Assembly (NCBI GenBank): GCA_963674805.2
Contig: CAXXNY010000026.1
Coordinates: 310,001-374,000, forward strand
Origin: CALMFG01 sp963674805
GTDB taxonomy: Bacteria > Bacillota > Clostridia > Christensenellales > CALMFG01
Direction: 5' to 3'
DNA length: 64,000 nt
Part shown: positions 45,197 to 54,056 of the stretch, piece by piece
How positions within the stretch are numbered: position 1 is the stretch's first letter
Layout of the letters: each line of letters opens with the position of its first letter
Program-made: the position numbers and the translations under genes
The notes under the pieces: model-generated
Databases searched by the model: none
Seen by the model: only the letters and a program-made list of their open reading frames with translations
Told to the model about the DNA's origin: nothing

Positions 45197-45979
45197 TTAC
45201 CAGACTGCGTTTAAAAACTGATGCATGATTTTATTAAAGGCCTCCGGATTATCCATGTTGGAGACATGCCCGGCATCAGGAATCTCAAACACTGTGCATC
45301 CCGGATATGCCGCCACCCAGTCTTTTGCGTGCATCTTAATCGTTCCAGACCGGTCTTTTTCGCCGTAGGCCACATAGATCGGGCAGCCGGGTTTTACCTT
45401 TTCTTCATGCAGCACATAAATAAAGGTAGACCATGAACGGATAAAGGTTTCTTTGGTCTGTTTGTCAAACATGCGGATCAGTGTTTTTCTAACTTCCGGA
45501 TTAACCGACGTCTGCTTGGCCATCGCACGCTTCAGCCCGTCCCAGGAATACAGCGCCAGCATCGGCACCGACCACTGCAGCGCCACGCCTTCCCACCTCG
45601 GGTATTTGATAAACAGCGGTGTCCCGTCTGCGGCCAGAATGCCAAGCGTTTTTTCCGGATAAAGCCGCACAAACTCCTGCACCACATAGCTGCCCATCGA
45701 AAGCCCAATCAGCGCCGCTTCTCTACATTCTTCGGCATCCATAATCGCCGCGATATCGTGGCAGACATCCACCACCGTGAAGTTATCGCAGGGCTGCGAG
45801 CGTCCGTGTCCGCGGGCGTCGATGTTGATGACGTGATAGTCGTTTAAAGCCACAAGCTGCGGCTCCCACATCTCGCTGTCAACTCCGAACCCATGCATCA
45901 ATATGACTGTCTTTTTCTTTTTTTCATTATATGTATCGTAAAAAACGGTTACGTCTTTTAGCTGTATCTTCTTTTCCAT
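45197..45979 (-). CDS. alpha/beta hydrolase
   Basis: A 260-residue hydrolase. 'VILMHGFGVDSEMW' is the oxyanion-hole strand, 'INIDARGHGRS' follows, and GLSMGSY (Ser near 96) is the nucleophile elbow. 'AYGEKDRSG' and 'IPDAGHVSNMDNPEAF' supply the acid and His. The overall pattern is that of esterases, lactonases and peptidases of the Pfam Abhydrolase families. The substrate is unknown. It stands alone. Confidence 0.87.
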   Translation of the reverse strand: MEKKIQLKDVTVFYDTYNEKKKKTVILMHGFGVDSEMWEPQLVALNDYHVINIDARGHGRSQPCDNFTVVDVCHDIAAIMDAEECREAALIGLSMGSYVVQEFVRLYPEKTLGILAADGTPLFIKYPRWEGVALQWSVPMLALYSWDGLKRAMAKQTSVNPEVRKTLIRMFDKQTKETFIRSWSTFIYVLHEEKVKPGCPIYVAYGEKDRSGTIKMHAKDWVAAYPGCTVFEIPDAGHVSNMDNPEAFNKIMHQFLNAVW

Positions 45980-46172
45980 TTTCCGTTCCTTTCTGCCTGT
46001 AACATAAGCGTCAGAAAATATATATGTCTATCATAAAAGTTTTTGTCCGCTAACTCAAGCATCAACATGTAAATCTTTTCAATCAGTGCTGAACATACAT
46101 GATTAAAGAATCTGCTATTCCATCATTCGTCAGAGAATGATATGATGAAAACAAAAAAGCGGAGTACAACAT

Positions 46173-47315
46173 ATGAATTTTTCCATTCTGTCCCCCAAGA
46201 AAATTTTATTCGGCAAAGAAGAATCCTACGGGCTGAATACGCAGCTCCCGAAAGAAGCCAAGCGCATCATGATTATCCACGGGGCGTCGCTGCTTAAAAA
46301 TCCGGCATTTAGTGAAATCTTATCCCGGCTGGAAGAGCGGGACGTACAGCGCTATCAAATTCCCGGTGGAGAACCCTGCCCGGAGAGTGTGGATGCGGCA
46401 GCAGACTTTGCGGTTAATGCCGGCATTCAGGCGGTAATCGGCATCGGCGGCGGAAGCGCCATGGACACCGCAAAGGCGGTTTCCGCGCTTGTCACCAACG
46501 GCGGTAAGGTCATCGATTATCTCGAAGGCGTCGGCACAGGGAAAAAGGTAAGCGTCCCTCCGCTCCCGCTTATTTTAGTGCCCACTACGGCCGGCACCGG
46601 CACCGAGGCAACAAAAAACGCCGTAATATCTTCGATTGAAAAAGGTTTTAAAAAGAGCATGCGCGACGACAGCATGGTTGCGGATGCTGCGGTGATTGAT
46701 CCGCTGTTGACGCAGAATATGCCCCGCCAGATTATGGCGGCTTCCGGAATGGACGCAATCTGCCAGCTGGTGGAGAGCTATACAACGCGAAATGCCAATC
46801 CGTTTACCGATGCGCTGGCGTTGTACCACGCGGGCGAGGCGGTCCGCGCCCTGCCGCTCGCATATAAAGAAGATGATGAAGGCGCACGCCTGTCGATGGG
46901 TATTGCGGCTTTAGCCAGCGGCATCACACTGGCAAACGCCGGCCTCGGGCTTGCGCACGGACTCGCATCCGGAATCGGCGCGGTCACCAATATCCCGCAC
47001 GGTATTGCCTGCGGTATTCTGCTGCCGGTCTCAATGCGTTTCAATATTGAAAAGGGAATCGATAAATATGCCGGTCTCGGTGAGATGTTTGAGCAAAAGC
47101 GTTTTTTAAATAACGCAGACGCATGCGATGCGGCTGTCCGTATTATCGAAAAATTGAATGAAGAAATCGGCATCCCGAAAGACTTTAAGTCCTTCGGCAT
47201 CAGCCAAAATGGCGCCATTAAAATAGCCGAAGCCTCGATGGGTTCCAGCATGTCAAAAAATCCGGTTGAGGTAACTTTGGATGACTGTATAAACATCATG
47301 CAGGGGCTTGTTTAG
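46173..47315 (+). CDS. iron-containing alcohol dehydrogenase
   Basis: A 380-residue group III dehydrogenase. The NAD loop GIGGGSAMDTAKAV (about 89-102) and 'PTTAGTGTEATKNAVI' are family signatures. Metal ligands are likely Asp in DAICQLVESYTTR and the His residues in GLAHGLASGIG and NIPHGIACG. Such enzymes interconvert alcohols and aldehydes or diols. CGGAG precedes the ATG. The substrate is open. Confidence 0.92.
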   Translation: MNFSILSPKKILFGKEESYGLNTQLPKEAKRIMIIHGASLLKNPAFSEILSRLEERDVQRYQIPGGEPCPESVDAAADFAVNAGIQAVIGIGGGSAMDTAKAVSALVTNGGKVIDYLEGVGTGKKVSVPPLPLILVPTTAGTGTEATKNAVISSIEKGFKKSMRDDSMVADAAVIDPLLTQNMPRQIMAASGMDAICQLVESYTTRNANPFTDALALYHAGEAVRALPLAYKEDDEGARLSMGIAALASGITLANAGLGLAHGLASGIGAVTNIPHGIACGILLPVSMRFNIEKGIDKYAGLGEMFEQKRFLNNADACDAAVRIIEKLNEEIGIPKDFKSFGISQNGAIKIAEASMGSSMSKNPVEVTLDDCINIMQGLV

Positions 47316-47323
47316 CCCTTGCG

Positions 47324-47971
47324 TCATTTAATCATGCTGAAGTTATGGATGGTGCTTTCCTGAAAGAACCGGTAGTGAATCAGGCGTGCGTGCACACTGC
47401 CCGTATGCTCAAACCCAAACATAACGAGTTCAACGACCAGTTCGTCGATCGTTTTTCCATGCTCGGTTTCGTGTGTCGGATGCAGTGACAAAATCGCCTC
47501 CGGTTTTAATATGCGTCGCACTTCTTCCAGCAAAGCTGTGCGCGCTTCCCCCTGAAAATGATGCAATATATCATACAACAGGACGGCATCCACGCTTTCA
47601 TCCGGGATATCCAGATGTATGCCCCCGTCGGTCAGCATGGGCGCGATATTTTTAATATTTTCCTGTTTACAGCGATCGCTTATTTGTTTAATCGCGATAT
47701 GCGATTGGTCAACCGCGATGACCTTGCCGTTATTGCCGACAATATGTGCGGCGGCAAAAGTGTAATGCCCGTTGCCGCATCCAAAATCCACCACGGTATC
47801 CCCCGCTTTGATTCCGGTCACTGTCAATATTTTTGCACCTTCGACTGCTTCCCATTCAATAAATTCTTTATTCATGATGTCCCCATTCCATACCGGCGGA
47901 CTATACCCGTCCGGCGCCAGCAATAACTCAATATACTTTCCTGTCAGCGCAAATTCGCAACAATCCAGCAC
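47324..47971 (-). CDS. class I SAM-dependent methyltransferase
   Basis: A 215-residue protein from GTG at 47971, or 183 residues from the ATG at 47875 (MNKEFIEW), which has GGGGA 6 bases upstream and may be the true start. SAM-binding motif I is VVDFGCGNGHYT; 'KVIAVDQSHIAIKQI' is motif II, and 'VDAVLLYDILHHF' is motif IV. The substrate is unknown. It converges on the alcohol dehydrogenase with 8 bases between stops. Confidence 0.8.
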   Translation of the reverse strand: MLDCCEFALTGKYIELLLAPDGYSPPVWNGDIMNKEFIEWEAVEGAKILTVTGIKAGDTVVDFGCGNGHYTFAAAHIVGNNGKVIAVDQSHIAIKQISDRCKQENIKNIAPMLTDGGIHLDIPDESVDAVLLYDILHHFQGEARTALLEEVRRILKPEAILSLHPTHETEHGKTIDELVVELVMFGFEHTGSVHARLIHYRFFQESTIHNFSMIK

Positions 47972-48030
47972 CCTTTTTTATCGAAAAACTGCATAAATAT
48001 GAAGCAGCTGTTAAACCTCTTCTGCGTTTC

Positions 48031-48059
48031 TTGACGAAATTTTTTCGCTGTAGTATGAT
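48031..48059 (+). promoter_or_regulatory. promoter of the VanX-like gene
   Basis: TTGACG (48031-48036), a 17-base spacer and TATGAT (48054-48059). Confidence 0.75.
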
Positions 48060-48124
48060 TGATTCAATCTTAGCACAGGAAAGGATTTAATAGCAATCAT
48101 TACGATTGTTTTCATTTCTGATAT

Positions 48125-49234
48125 ATGAACAAAGTACAACCGCCAAAAAAGGATATGTCCCATATCGCGCCATGGTCAGGTACGCAGAATCAGCGTAAAC
48201 AGTTTAAAAAGCGGCTTCTGCTGATTGGTGCGGGCGCCGTCTTTTTGGGTTTGCTTATCATGACGATTATTATTGCGGTTAACAACACCAAAGATCCTGC
48301 GGACCGCATCAAGAACGAAATCCCGACTGCTGACCCGTATTATTTTGATGATTCAACACCCTCTCCGGAACCTTCCGAAACCCCTGAACCGGGTTACCAG
48401 GAGGTTGCGCTTGAAGGGTGGATCACCACTGAAGACTTCGGCTCTTCCGTCAAAATGCGTACCCAGCCGACAACGAACTCGCTTGAGGTTGCCGTGGTCC
48501 GTGACCGTGAACCCGTGGAAATCATCGGCATCACAGCGGTGCAGCAGGACGGCTATGAATGGTATCAAATCAAATATGAAGATTCCAAAGGCTATGTACG
48601 CGGAGACTTCATCTCATTGGAATCTCCCCCCCGGCTTCCGGATATCCTGTACGGCCTTGAAACAGAAGATGTGGTAACCGGAAAAAGCATGTATTCCCGT
48701 CTGGACTATGTATCCCACGCCGCGCCGGGAGTGGTCGTTGACCTGACGCTGGCCGACAGCGATAACTTTATGGGCCATAGGCTTTATGAAAAAGACGTCG
48801 CATTGATCCAATACTCAACCGGTGAGAAGCTGGACAAAGCGGCCAAGATGTTCGCTGAAGACGGATTCCAGCTGGTATTGTGGGACGCATACCGGCCTTA
48901 CTCGGTTTCGGTTAAAATGTTCGATCTGGTCGAAGATGTGTATCTCGCGGCCAACCCTGCACTCGGCTCAAAGCATAACCGCGGTGCAGCGGTTGATGTA
49001 ACGCTGTATAAGGGTGATAAGATGCTGAACATGCCGACGGACGACCGTGTGATGGATTTGGACGAATCGTCCAGAAACAGCAGCATGTCCACCGAACAGC
49101 GGGCACTGATGGATTATCTGACCGAGGTGATGGTGGAATGCGGATTCGTGGCTTACAAAAGCGAATGGTGGCATTTTAACGATTCAGACTGGGAAGACTA
49201 TCCGGTAATGGACTTCCCGCTCAGCGATTTTTAA
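48125..49234 (+). CDS. membrane-anchored D-Ala-D-Ala dipeptidase (VanX-like) with SH3 domain
   Basis: A 369-residue protein. A membrane helix lies at about 31-53, then a Ser/Pro/Glu/Thr linker, a bacterial SH3 domain (about 98-165: 'VKMRTQPTTNSLEVAVV...GYVRGDFI'), and an M15D peptidase domain (about 175-369). Zinc and catalytic residues are clear: SKHNRGAAVDV (S-x-H-x-x-G-x-x-x-D) and EWWHF, plus 'WDAYRPYS'. VanX enzymes hydrolyse D-Ala-D-Ala. No vanH/vanA is present, so wall-peptide turnover outside the membrane is more likely than vancomycin resistance. No Shine-Dalgarno is close to this ATG; the nearest, AGGAAAGGA, is 40 bases upstream. Confidence 0.88.
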   Translation: MNKVQPPKKDMSHIAPWSGTQNQRKQFKKRLLLIGAGAVFLGLLIMTIIIAVNNTKDPADRIKNEIPTADPYYFDDSTPSPEPSETPEPGYQEVALEGWITTEDFGSSVKMRTQPTTNSLEVAVVRDREPVEIIGITAVQQDGYEWYQIKYEDSKGYVRGDFISLESPPRLPDILYGLETEDVVTGKSMYSRLDYVSHAAPGVVVDLTLADSDNFMGHRLYEKDVALIQYSTGEKLDKAAKMFAEDGFQLVLWDAYRPYSVSVKMFDLVEDVYLAANPALGSKHNRGAAVDVTLYKGDKMLNMPTDDRVMDLDESSRNSSMSTEQRALMDYLTEVMVECGFVAYKSEWWHFNDSDWEDYPVMDFPLSDF

Positions 49235-49241
49235 GAAAAGC

Positions 49242-49267
49242 AAACCCGCCTAAACGGCGGGTTTTTT
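49242..49267. terminator. bidirectional terminator
   Basis: A perfect stem AACCCGCC/GGCGGGTT with a 5-base loop and T-tract. It lies between the VanX-like gene and the leftward GT2 gene. Confidence 0.85.
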
Positions 49268-50225
49268 ATGCGGATTGTCCGCGGATTTTCTCTAATGCTT
49301 TTTGAAACACGCGCTCCGGCATCAGCGGAATCGCAAGGTCAAAAAACGATGTTAAAACATTGAACCCGGCAAACCACAAAATCACAAACGCATATAGTAA
49401 TTTACCGTTCAGGTAGTTCAGTCGGGCATAAAGCCACTTAAGCCCGCTGTCTATCCGACTTTGCATATCTTCATTAGATTGAAATGTAACTTTCAATTTA
49501 TTGAATTGGCTGATCAGCGGTTTAATCCGGACCGCGATATAATCCGTTTTATCAGAAACGCCTTTCATGATTCCTGTTACATTTGTTTCATGCTGGCGGT
49601 ACCGCACCAGCGGCAGGTCAAGGTATTGGATTTTACCCTTGGCTGCGGCGTACAGCGCCAGATGATGATCGCCGATCATCTCACTCACAAACGGGATACT
49701 CTCTTTGGCGATATCCGCCCGGACGATCATGGTACATCCCGTAACGAAATTGCGGAATAAGATTTTCTTTGCTAGGCCGTAGCCCTGCCGGTGTTTTAAA
49801 CGTTTGCGGATGTCCCTCAAGCTGCCATGCGTCTTTTCCCCCGCTTCGTTGATAATGGAAAGATCGGCATAAATCAGCGTTGCGTCATCATCCATCGCGT
49901 CCATCAGCTTCTGGATTTTATCCGGCTCCCAAATATCGTCCTGATCGCAGTACGCAAAAAAGCCGCCTTCCGCGATGTCCGTCAGGCGCTCAAATGTTTT
50001 GCAGCTGCCGAGGTTTTTCTGATTCTGATGTATCTCAAAATCAAACGCGGTGATATGGGTTTTAACCGCGTCTTTAATCACATCCAGCGGTACATCAGGC
50101 GAGCAGTCGTCCAGCACCACCAGGCTTAAATCGGAATAGGTCTGAGCGTTCAGCGACATGAGTTGTTCCGCCAGCCATGGCAGGCTGGGGTTATATGTCG
50201 CCATTAATATCGTCACATGTTTCAT
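49266..50225 (-). CDS. family 2 glycosyltransferase
   Basis: About 319 residues from the ATG at 50225 (MKHVTILMATYNP), with AAGGA upstream. The GT-A fold blocks are 'ILMATYNPSLPWLAEQL', 'LVVLDDCSPD' and CDQDDIWEPDKI, the metal-binding DxD loop. 'GCTMIVRADIA' and 'GDHHLALYAA' follow, then a C-terminal hydrophobic segment. This is the rhamnosyltransferase-like GT2 group. It lies 13 bases after the WbaP-type gene, in one operon. Confidence 0.88.
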   Translation of the reverse strand: MKHVTILMATYNPSLPWLAEQLMSLNAQTYSDLSLVVLDDCSPDVPLDVIKDAVKTHITAFDFEIHQNQKNLGSCKTFERLTDIAEGGFFAYCDQDDIWEPDKIQKLMDAMDDDATLIYADLSIINEAGEKTHGSLRDIRKRLKHRQGYGLAKKILFRNFVTGCTMIVRADIAKESIPFVSEMIGDHHLALYAAAKGKIQYLDLPLVRYRQHETNVTGIMKGVSDKTDYIAVRIKPLISQFNKLKVTFQSNEDMQSRIDSGLKWLYARLNYLNGKLLYAFVILWFAGFNVLTSFFDLAIPLMPERVFQKALEKIRGQSA

Positions 50226-50238
50226 GGATCTTCCTTGA

Positions 50239-51633
50239 TTAGTATGCGTTTTTCGTTCCCCCAAATGCGGTCATAAAGATAATCTTAATGTCGAATCCAA
50301 ACGTCCAGTATTCAATATAATAGATATCGCATTTAATCCGTTCTTCAATCGACGTATCTCCGCGCCAGCCGTTCACCTGCGCCCAGCCGGTAATGCCCGG
50401 TTTGACGTGATGTTTAATCATATACTTTGGGATTTCATACATAAACTGTTCGACAAACGCCGGCTGCTCCGGCCGCGGACCCACTATTGACATGTCGCCT
50501 TTTAGAACGTTATACAGCTGCAGTAGTTCGTCAATGTTATGCTCACGCATAAACTCACCGAATTTTGTACGCCGGTCATCGCCTTCTGTTGTCCAGCCCG
50601 GCTTATCTTCCTTAACATATTTCATGCTTCTGAATTTATAAATATCGAATTCCTTACGGTTATAACCGACGCGCCTTTGCTTATAGATCGCAGGGCCAGG
50701 CGAAGTCAGTTTGACGATTAGCGCAACCATCAGCAAAAACGGCGATAAAACAATCAGTGCAATCAACGATACAATGAAATCAAACGCGCGCTTTATAACC
50801 TTGTTAAACCAAATGTCCAACGGTACAAAACGCGTATGAATCAACGGCAGTCCGTCGATATCGTCAATCAGCGGTTTTGACGGCAGAACTTTATAAAAAT
50901 CCGGTATAATCTGGGATTTCACGCCGTAAAGTTCGGCTGTATTAATCACCTGGTTAATGGCTTCAGCCGCATTGTTCGGCAGCGCAATCACCAGAAGATC
51001 GATAAAATTCTTCTTTAGATAATCTTCCAGCGCCGCTACTTTACCGACGACCGGGATATCCATCACCTTTTTATTTTTTAGCTTTGGATTGTCGTCAAGA
51101 AAAGCGCTGACCTGATAACCAAATTCCGGATGCGTGCTGATTTTAGCTAAATAGTCCTGCCCCATTCTGCCGGCACCCACAACTACGGTATACCGCAGAT
51201 TCTTTTCCCCGATTCTTAACCGGATTAAAACCTTTTTGACGGTGAAATGCATCAATACCGTTGCACAGAACGAAATCGCCATAAAGATAACCGCCAGCAA
51301 GCGGGAATAGTTGACTTCTTTACTGATAAATAAATAGATGAAGATTGCGGCCAGCGAAATCAGATAGACAAACAGGATGTTGCGCATCTGCAGGGCAAAG
51401 CGCTTGGTCCTTAAACTGTCGTACAGCCCGCTGATTTTATAGCCTAATATATTGATCGGTATCACAAACCACAACACCACAGCATAACGTGCCGGTGTTA
51501 ATGATAAAACGCCTTCACCGAGCAATCCCGTGCTGAAACGGAGATAATATGAAAGGAAGAACGACAGGACAATCACAGCGATATCCAATACCACCCGTAG
51601 TGCGTTGATCAGGTTATAATAGCGTTTAAACAT
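50239..51633 (-). CDS. polyprenyl glycosylphosphotransferase (WbaP/WcaJ type)
   Basis: A 464-residue initiating transferase of surface polysaccharide synthesis. Four N-terminal helices (about 12-125), a Rossmann-like domain ('YTVVVGAGRMGQDYLAK', about 147-240), one more helix (about 283-308) and the catalytic C-terminal domain are visible. Its motifs are 'IYKFRSMKYV', 'DELLQLYNVLKGDMSIVGPRPEQ' and 'KPGITGWAQVNG'. It moves a sugar-1-phosphate from UDP-sugar to undecaprenyl phosphate. AAAGGA precedes the ATG. It is divergent from the fnl gene cluster. Confidence 0.92.
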   Translation of the reverse strand: MFKRYYNLINALRVVLDIAVIVLSFFLSYYLRFSTGLLGEGVLSLTPARYAVVLWFVIPINILGYKISGLYDSLRTKRFALQMRNILFVYLISLAAIFIYLFISKEVNYSRLLAVIFMAISFCATVLMHFTVKKVLIRLRIGEKNLRYTVVVGAGRMGQDYLAKISTHPEFGYQVSAFLDDNPKLKNKKVMDIPVVGKVAALEDYLKKNFIDLLVIALPNNAAEAINQVINTAELYGVKSQIIPDFYKVLPSKPLIDDIDGLPLIHTRFVPLDIWFNKVIKRAFDFIVSLIALIVLSPFLLMVALIVKLTSPGPAIYKQRRVGYNRKEFDIYKFRSMKYVKEDKPGWTTEGDDRRTKFGEFMREHNIDELLQLYNVLKGDMSIVGPRPEQPAFVEQFMYEIPKYMIKHHVKPGITGWAQVNGWRGDTSIEERIKCDIYYIEYWTFGFDIKIIFMTAFGGTKNAY

Positions 51634-51756
51634 GAGGTTTCCTTTCCTGCTTTCATATCTTCTCTGCTACCAAAGTATTATAGCAAATTCAAATCAAAAA
51701 TTCACTAAAATCATCGATAAAGACCTGCCGGCTATGCATTCAGGCGTGACAAATCT

Positions 51757-51785
51757 TTACTTTGGATGCCGACTTTGATATGATA
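51757..51785 (+). promoter_or_regulatory. promoter of the GT4-fnlABC cluster
   Basis: TTTACT (51757-51762), a 17-base spacer and TATGAT (51780-51785). Confidence 0.6.
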
Positions 51786-51836
51786 TGGTGGTTGGATTAA
51801 GGTACATCAGTATCCGGTTAAGGTGGTTTTGTTTTA

Positions 51837-53014
51837 ATGAACTTACAGGTGGTATGTCAGCATTATTATCCCGAGCAATACCCGCTGACCCGGATATGCC
51901 CGGAACTGGCATCACGCGGTCACCGCGTCCATGTTCTGACCGGACTGCCGAACTATCCGGAGGGCCGAATCTATCCGGGCTATCGCGGATTTAAAAACCG
52001 CAAACAGCACATTGACGGAGTGGATGTGGTCCGTTGTGCCTTGATTCCGCGCGGGAAGTCTAAAGCCGGATTATTTTTTAATTATGCGAGTTTTGCTTTT
52101 TTCGGCGTGCTGAAAGCGCTGTTCATCAAAAAAGACTTTGATGCGGTGCTCGTGATTCAAAGTTCGCCGGTTTCGATGGCTATTCCGGGATGGTCTTAAA
52201 AGCGCTGACCAAAAAACCGCTCTACATCTATACGTTCGACCTTTGGCCGGAAAGTCTGGTATCCGGCGGCGTTAAACCCGGTTCTGCGGTTTATAAAGTC
52301 ATTAAGCGGCTGTCGCGTTGGATATACAAAAGTGCGGATAAAATCTTTGTTTCTTCACGCCGGTTCTCGCAGTACTTTGATGACGTGCACGGAATATCAG
52401 GCAATATCGATTACCTGCCGTTTTATGCAGACGATGACTTTCCGGGTGCAGATCCGTTTGTACCGGAGGAAAGGGCCGCTGTGAATCTGGTATTTGCAGG
52501 CAACATCGGCCATCTTCAGAGCGTAGAAACCATTGTCAAGGCGGCGAAAATGCTGGAGAAGGCGGATGTGTTCTTCCACATCATCGGCGACGGATCAGCA
52601 AAGGCGTCCTGTGAAGCGGTTGCCATGGCATTAGACGTTAGTAATATCCATTTTTACGGCCGCATGGATTTCTCAATGATGCCAGAGGTTTATGCAATGG
52701 CGGATGCGATGCTGGTGACGCTGGCGGATAATGATTTAATCGCTTATACGCTGCCAAACAAGGTGCTGTCCTCTATGGCGGCGGCAAAGCCGATACTCGT
52801 ATGCGCAAACGGCGAGGCGGCGGATACGGTGCATGACGCAGACTGCGGGTTTACTGCGGATGCGGAAGATGCGGACGGACTGGTGCGCATCATCAGGGAT
52901 TTTATCAAATCCGACCGTAAACAGATTATGGGCGAGAACGCGCGGCAATACTATGAAAAGCACTTTACGATTGATATATTTATTGAAAGGCTGAAGTCCT
53001 TAACCGGGCTTTAA
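51837..53014 (+). pseudogene. family 4 glycosyltransferase (WbuB-like) split by a one-base frameshift
   Basis: Two overlapping frames (51837-52199 and 52190-53014) together read as one GT4 enzyme of about 393 residues. The first ends '...SSPVSMAIPG', and the second continues 'MVLKALTKKPLYIYTFDLWPESL'. In intact homologues these blocks are contiguous. Loss of a single base near CCGGG (about 52186-52190) explains the break. The second half has the donor-site block 'LVFAGNIGHLQSVETIVKAA' and 'YTLPNKVLSSMAA'. WbuB relatives add L-FucNAc, which fits the fnl genes downstream. Whether this is a real inactivation, a phase-variation event or a sequencing error cannot be told. No ribosome-binding site precedes the second frame. 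Confidence 0.75.
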
Positions 53015-53033
53015 GGGGCAGACGGAGGAAAAC

Positions 53034-54056
53034 ATGTTTAACGGAAAAACGCTGTTGATTACGGGCGGAACCGGATCTTTCGGAAACGCGGTTCTGGACC
53101 GATTTTTAGAAACGGATATTCAGGAAATCCGGATATTTTCACGCGATGAAAAAAAACAGCACGATATGCGTGAAAAATACGCAAACGATAAAATCAAATT
53201 CTTTCTCGGCAACGTCCGGGATTATGACAGCATCATGAACGCCATGTATGATGTGGATTATGTGTTCCACGCCGCAGCGTTAAAACAGGTGCCGTCGTGT
53301 GAGTTCTTCCCGATTGAGGCGGTTAAGACCAATGTGCTCGGCACAGAAAACGTCTTAAACGCGGCAATTGAGTGCGGCGTTAAAAAAGTCATCTGTTTAT
53401 CAACCGATAAAGCCGCCTACCCCATCAATGCCATGGGCATCTCCAAGGCCATGATGGAAAAGGTGTTTGTCGCAAAGTCCAAAACCGTTAAGGCCGACAA
53501 GACTACGATCTGCGGTACGCGTTACGGCAATGTGATGGCATCCCGCGGTTCAGTGATTCCGCTTTTTATCGACCAAATTAATAACAACGAACCAATAACA
53601 GTCACCAGCGGCGCCATGACCCGATTTTTAATGAGCCTGGACGAAGCGGTCGAGCTGGTCATCTTTGCTTTTGAGCATGCAGAACCCGGGGATATTATGG
53701 TCCAAAAAGCGCCGGCCTGTACGATTGAAGTTTTAGCAAAGGCGCTTCTCGAAATCTTCAATGCAAAAAATGAAATTAAGATTATCGGCACGCGGCACGG
53801 CGAAAAACTTTATGAAACCCTGCTGACCAAAGAAGAGCGTTTGGTCGCCGAGGATATGAACGGATTCTTCCGCATCCCTTCTGATAAACGTGATTTGAAC
53901 TATAAAAAATATTTCTCGGAAGGCGAAGTTGCACTGGACGACCTTGAGGACTATAACTCTAATAATACCGAGCTGTTAACCATAGAGGAAGTCAAAGAGA
54001 AGCTTTTGGCTTTAGACGAGATTAAAAAAGAACTGGAGCGCTGGCAGAACAGATGA
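53034..54056 (+). CDS. fnlA: UDP-GlcNAc 4,6-dehydratase/5-epimerase (FnlA/CapE)
   Basis: A 340-residue SDR enzyme with GGAGG before the ATG. 'LLITGGTGSFGNAVLDRFL' is the NAD loop. The catalytic segment reads LSTDKAAYPINAMGISKAMME, with Met in the place of the usual Tyr of YxxxK, as in CapE/FnlA. 'TRYGNVMASRGSVIPLF' follows. It makes the first 4-keto-6-deoxy sugar towards UDP-L-FucNAc. The end overlaps fnlB by four bases. Confidence 0.9.
   Translation: MFNGKTLLITGGTGSFGNAVLDRFLETDIQEIRIFSRDEKKQHDMREKYANDKIKFFLGNVRDYDSIMNAMYDVDYVFHAAALKQVPSCEFFPIEAVKTNVLGTENVLNAAIECGVKKVICLSTDKAAYPINAMGISKAMMEKVFVAKSKTVKADKTTICGTRYGNVMASRGSVIPLFIDQINNNEPITVTSGAMTRFLMSLDEAVELVIFAFEHAEPGDIMVQKAPACTIEVLAKALLEIFNAKNEIKIIGTRHGEKLYETLLTKEERLVAEDMNGFFRIPSDKRDLNYKKYFSEGEVALDDLEDYNSNNTELLTIEEVKEKLLALDEIKKELERWQNR

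Noticed and set aside
48125..49234. Vancomycin-resistance operon
   Set aside because: No vanH, vanA-type ligase or vanRS is present, and the peptidase is membrane-anchored.
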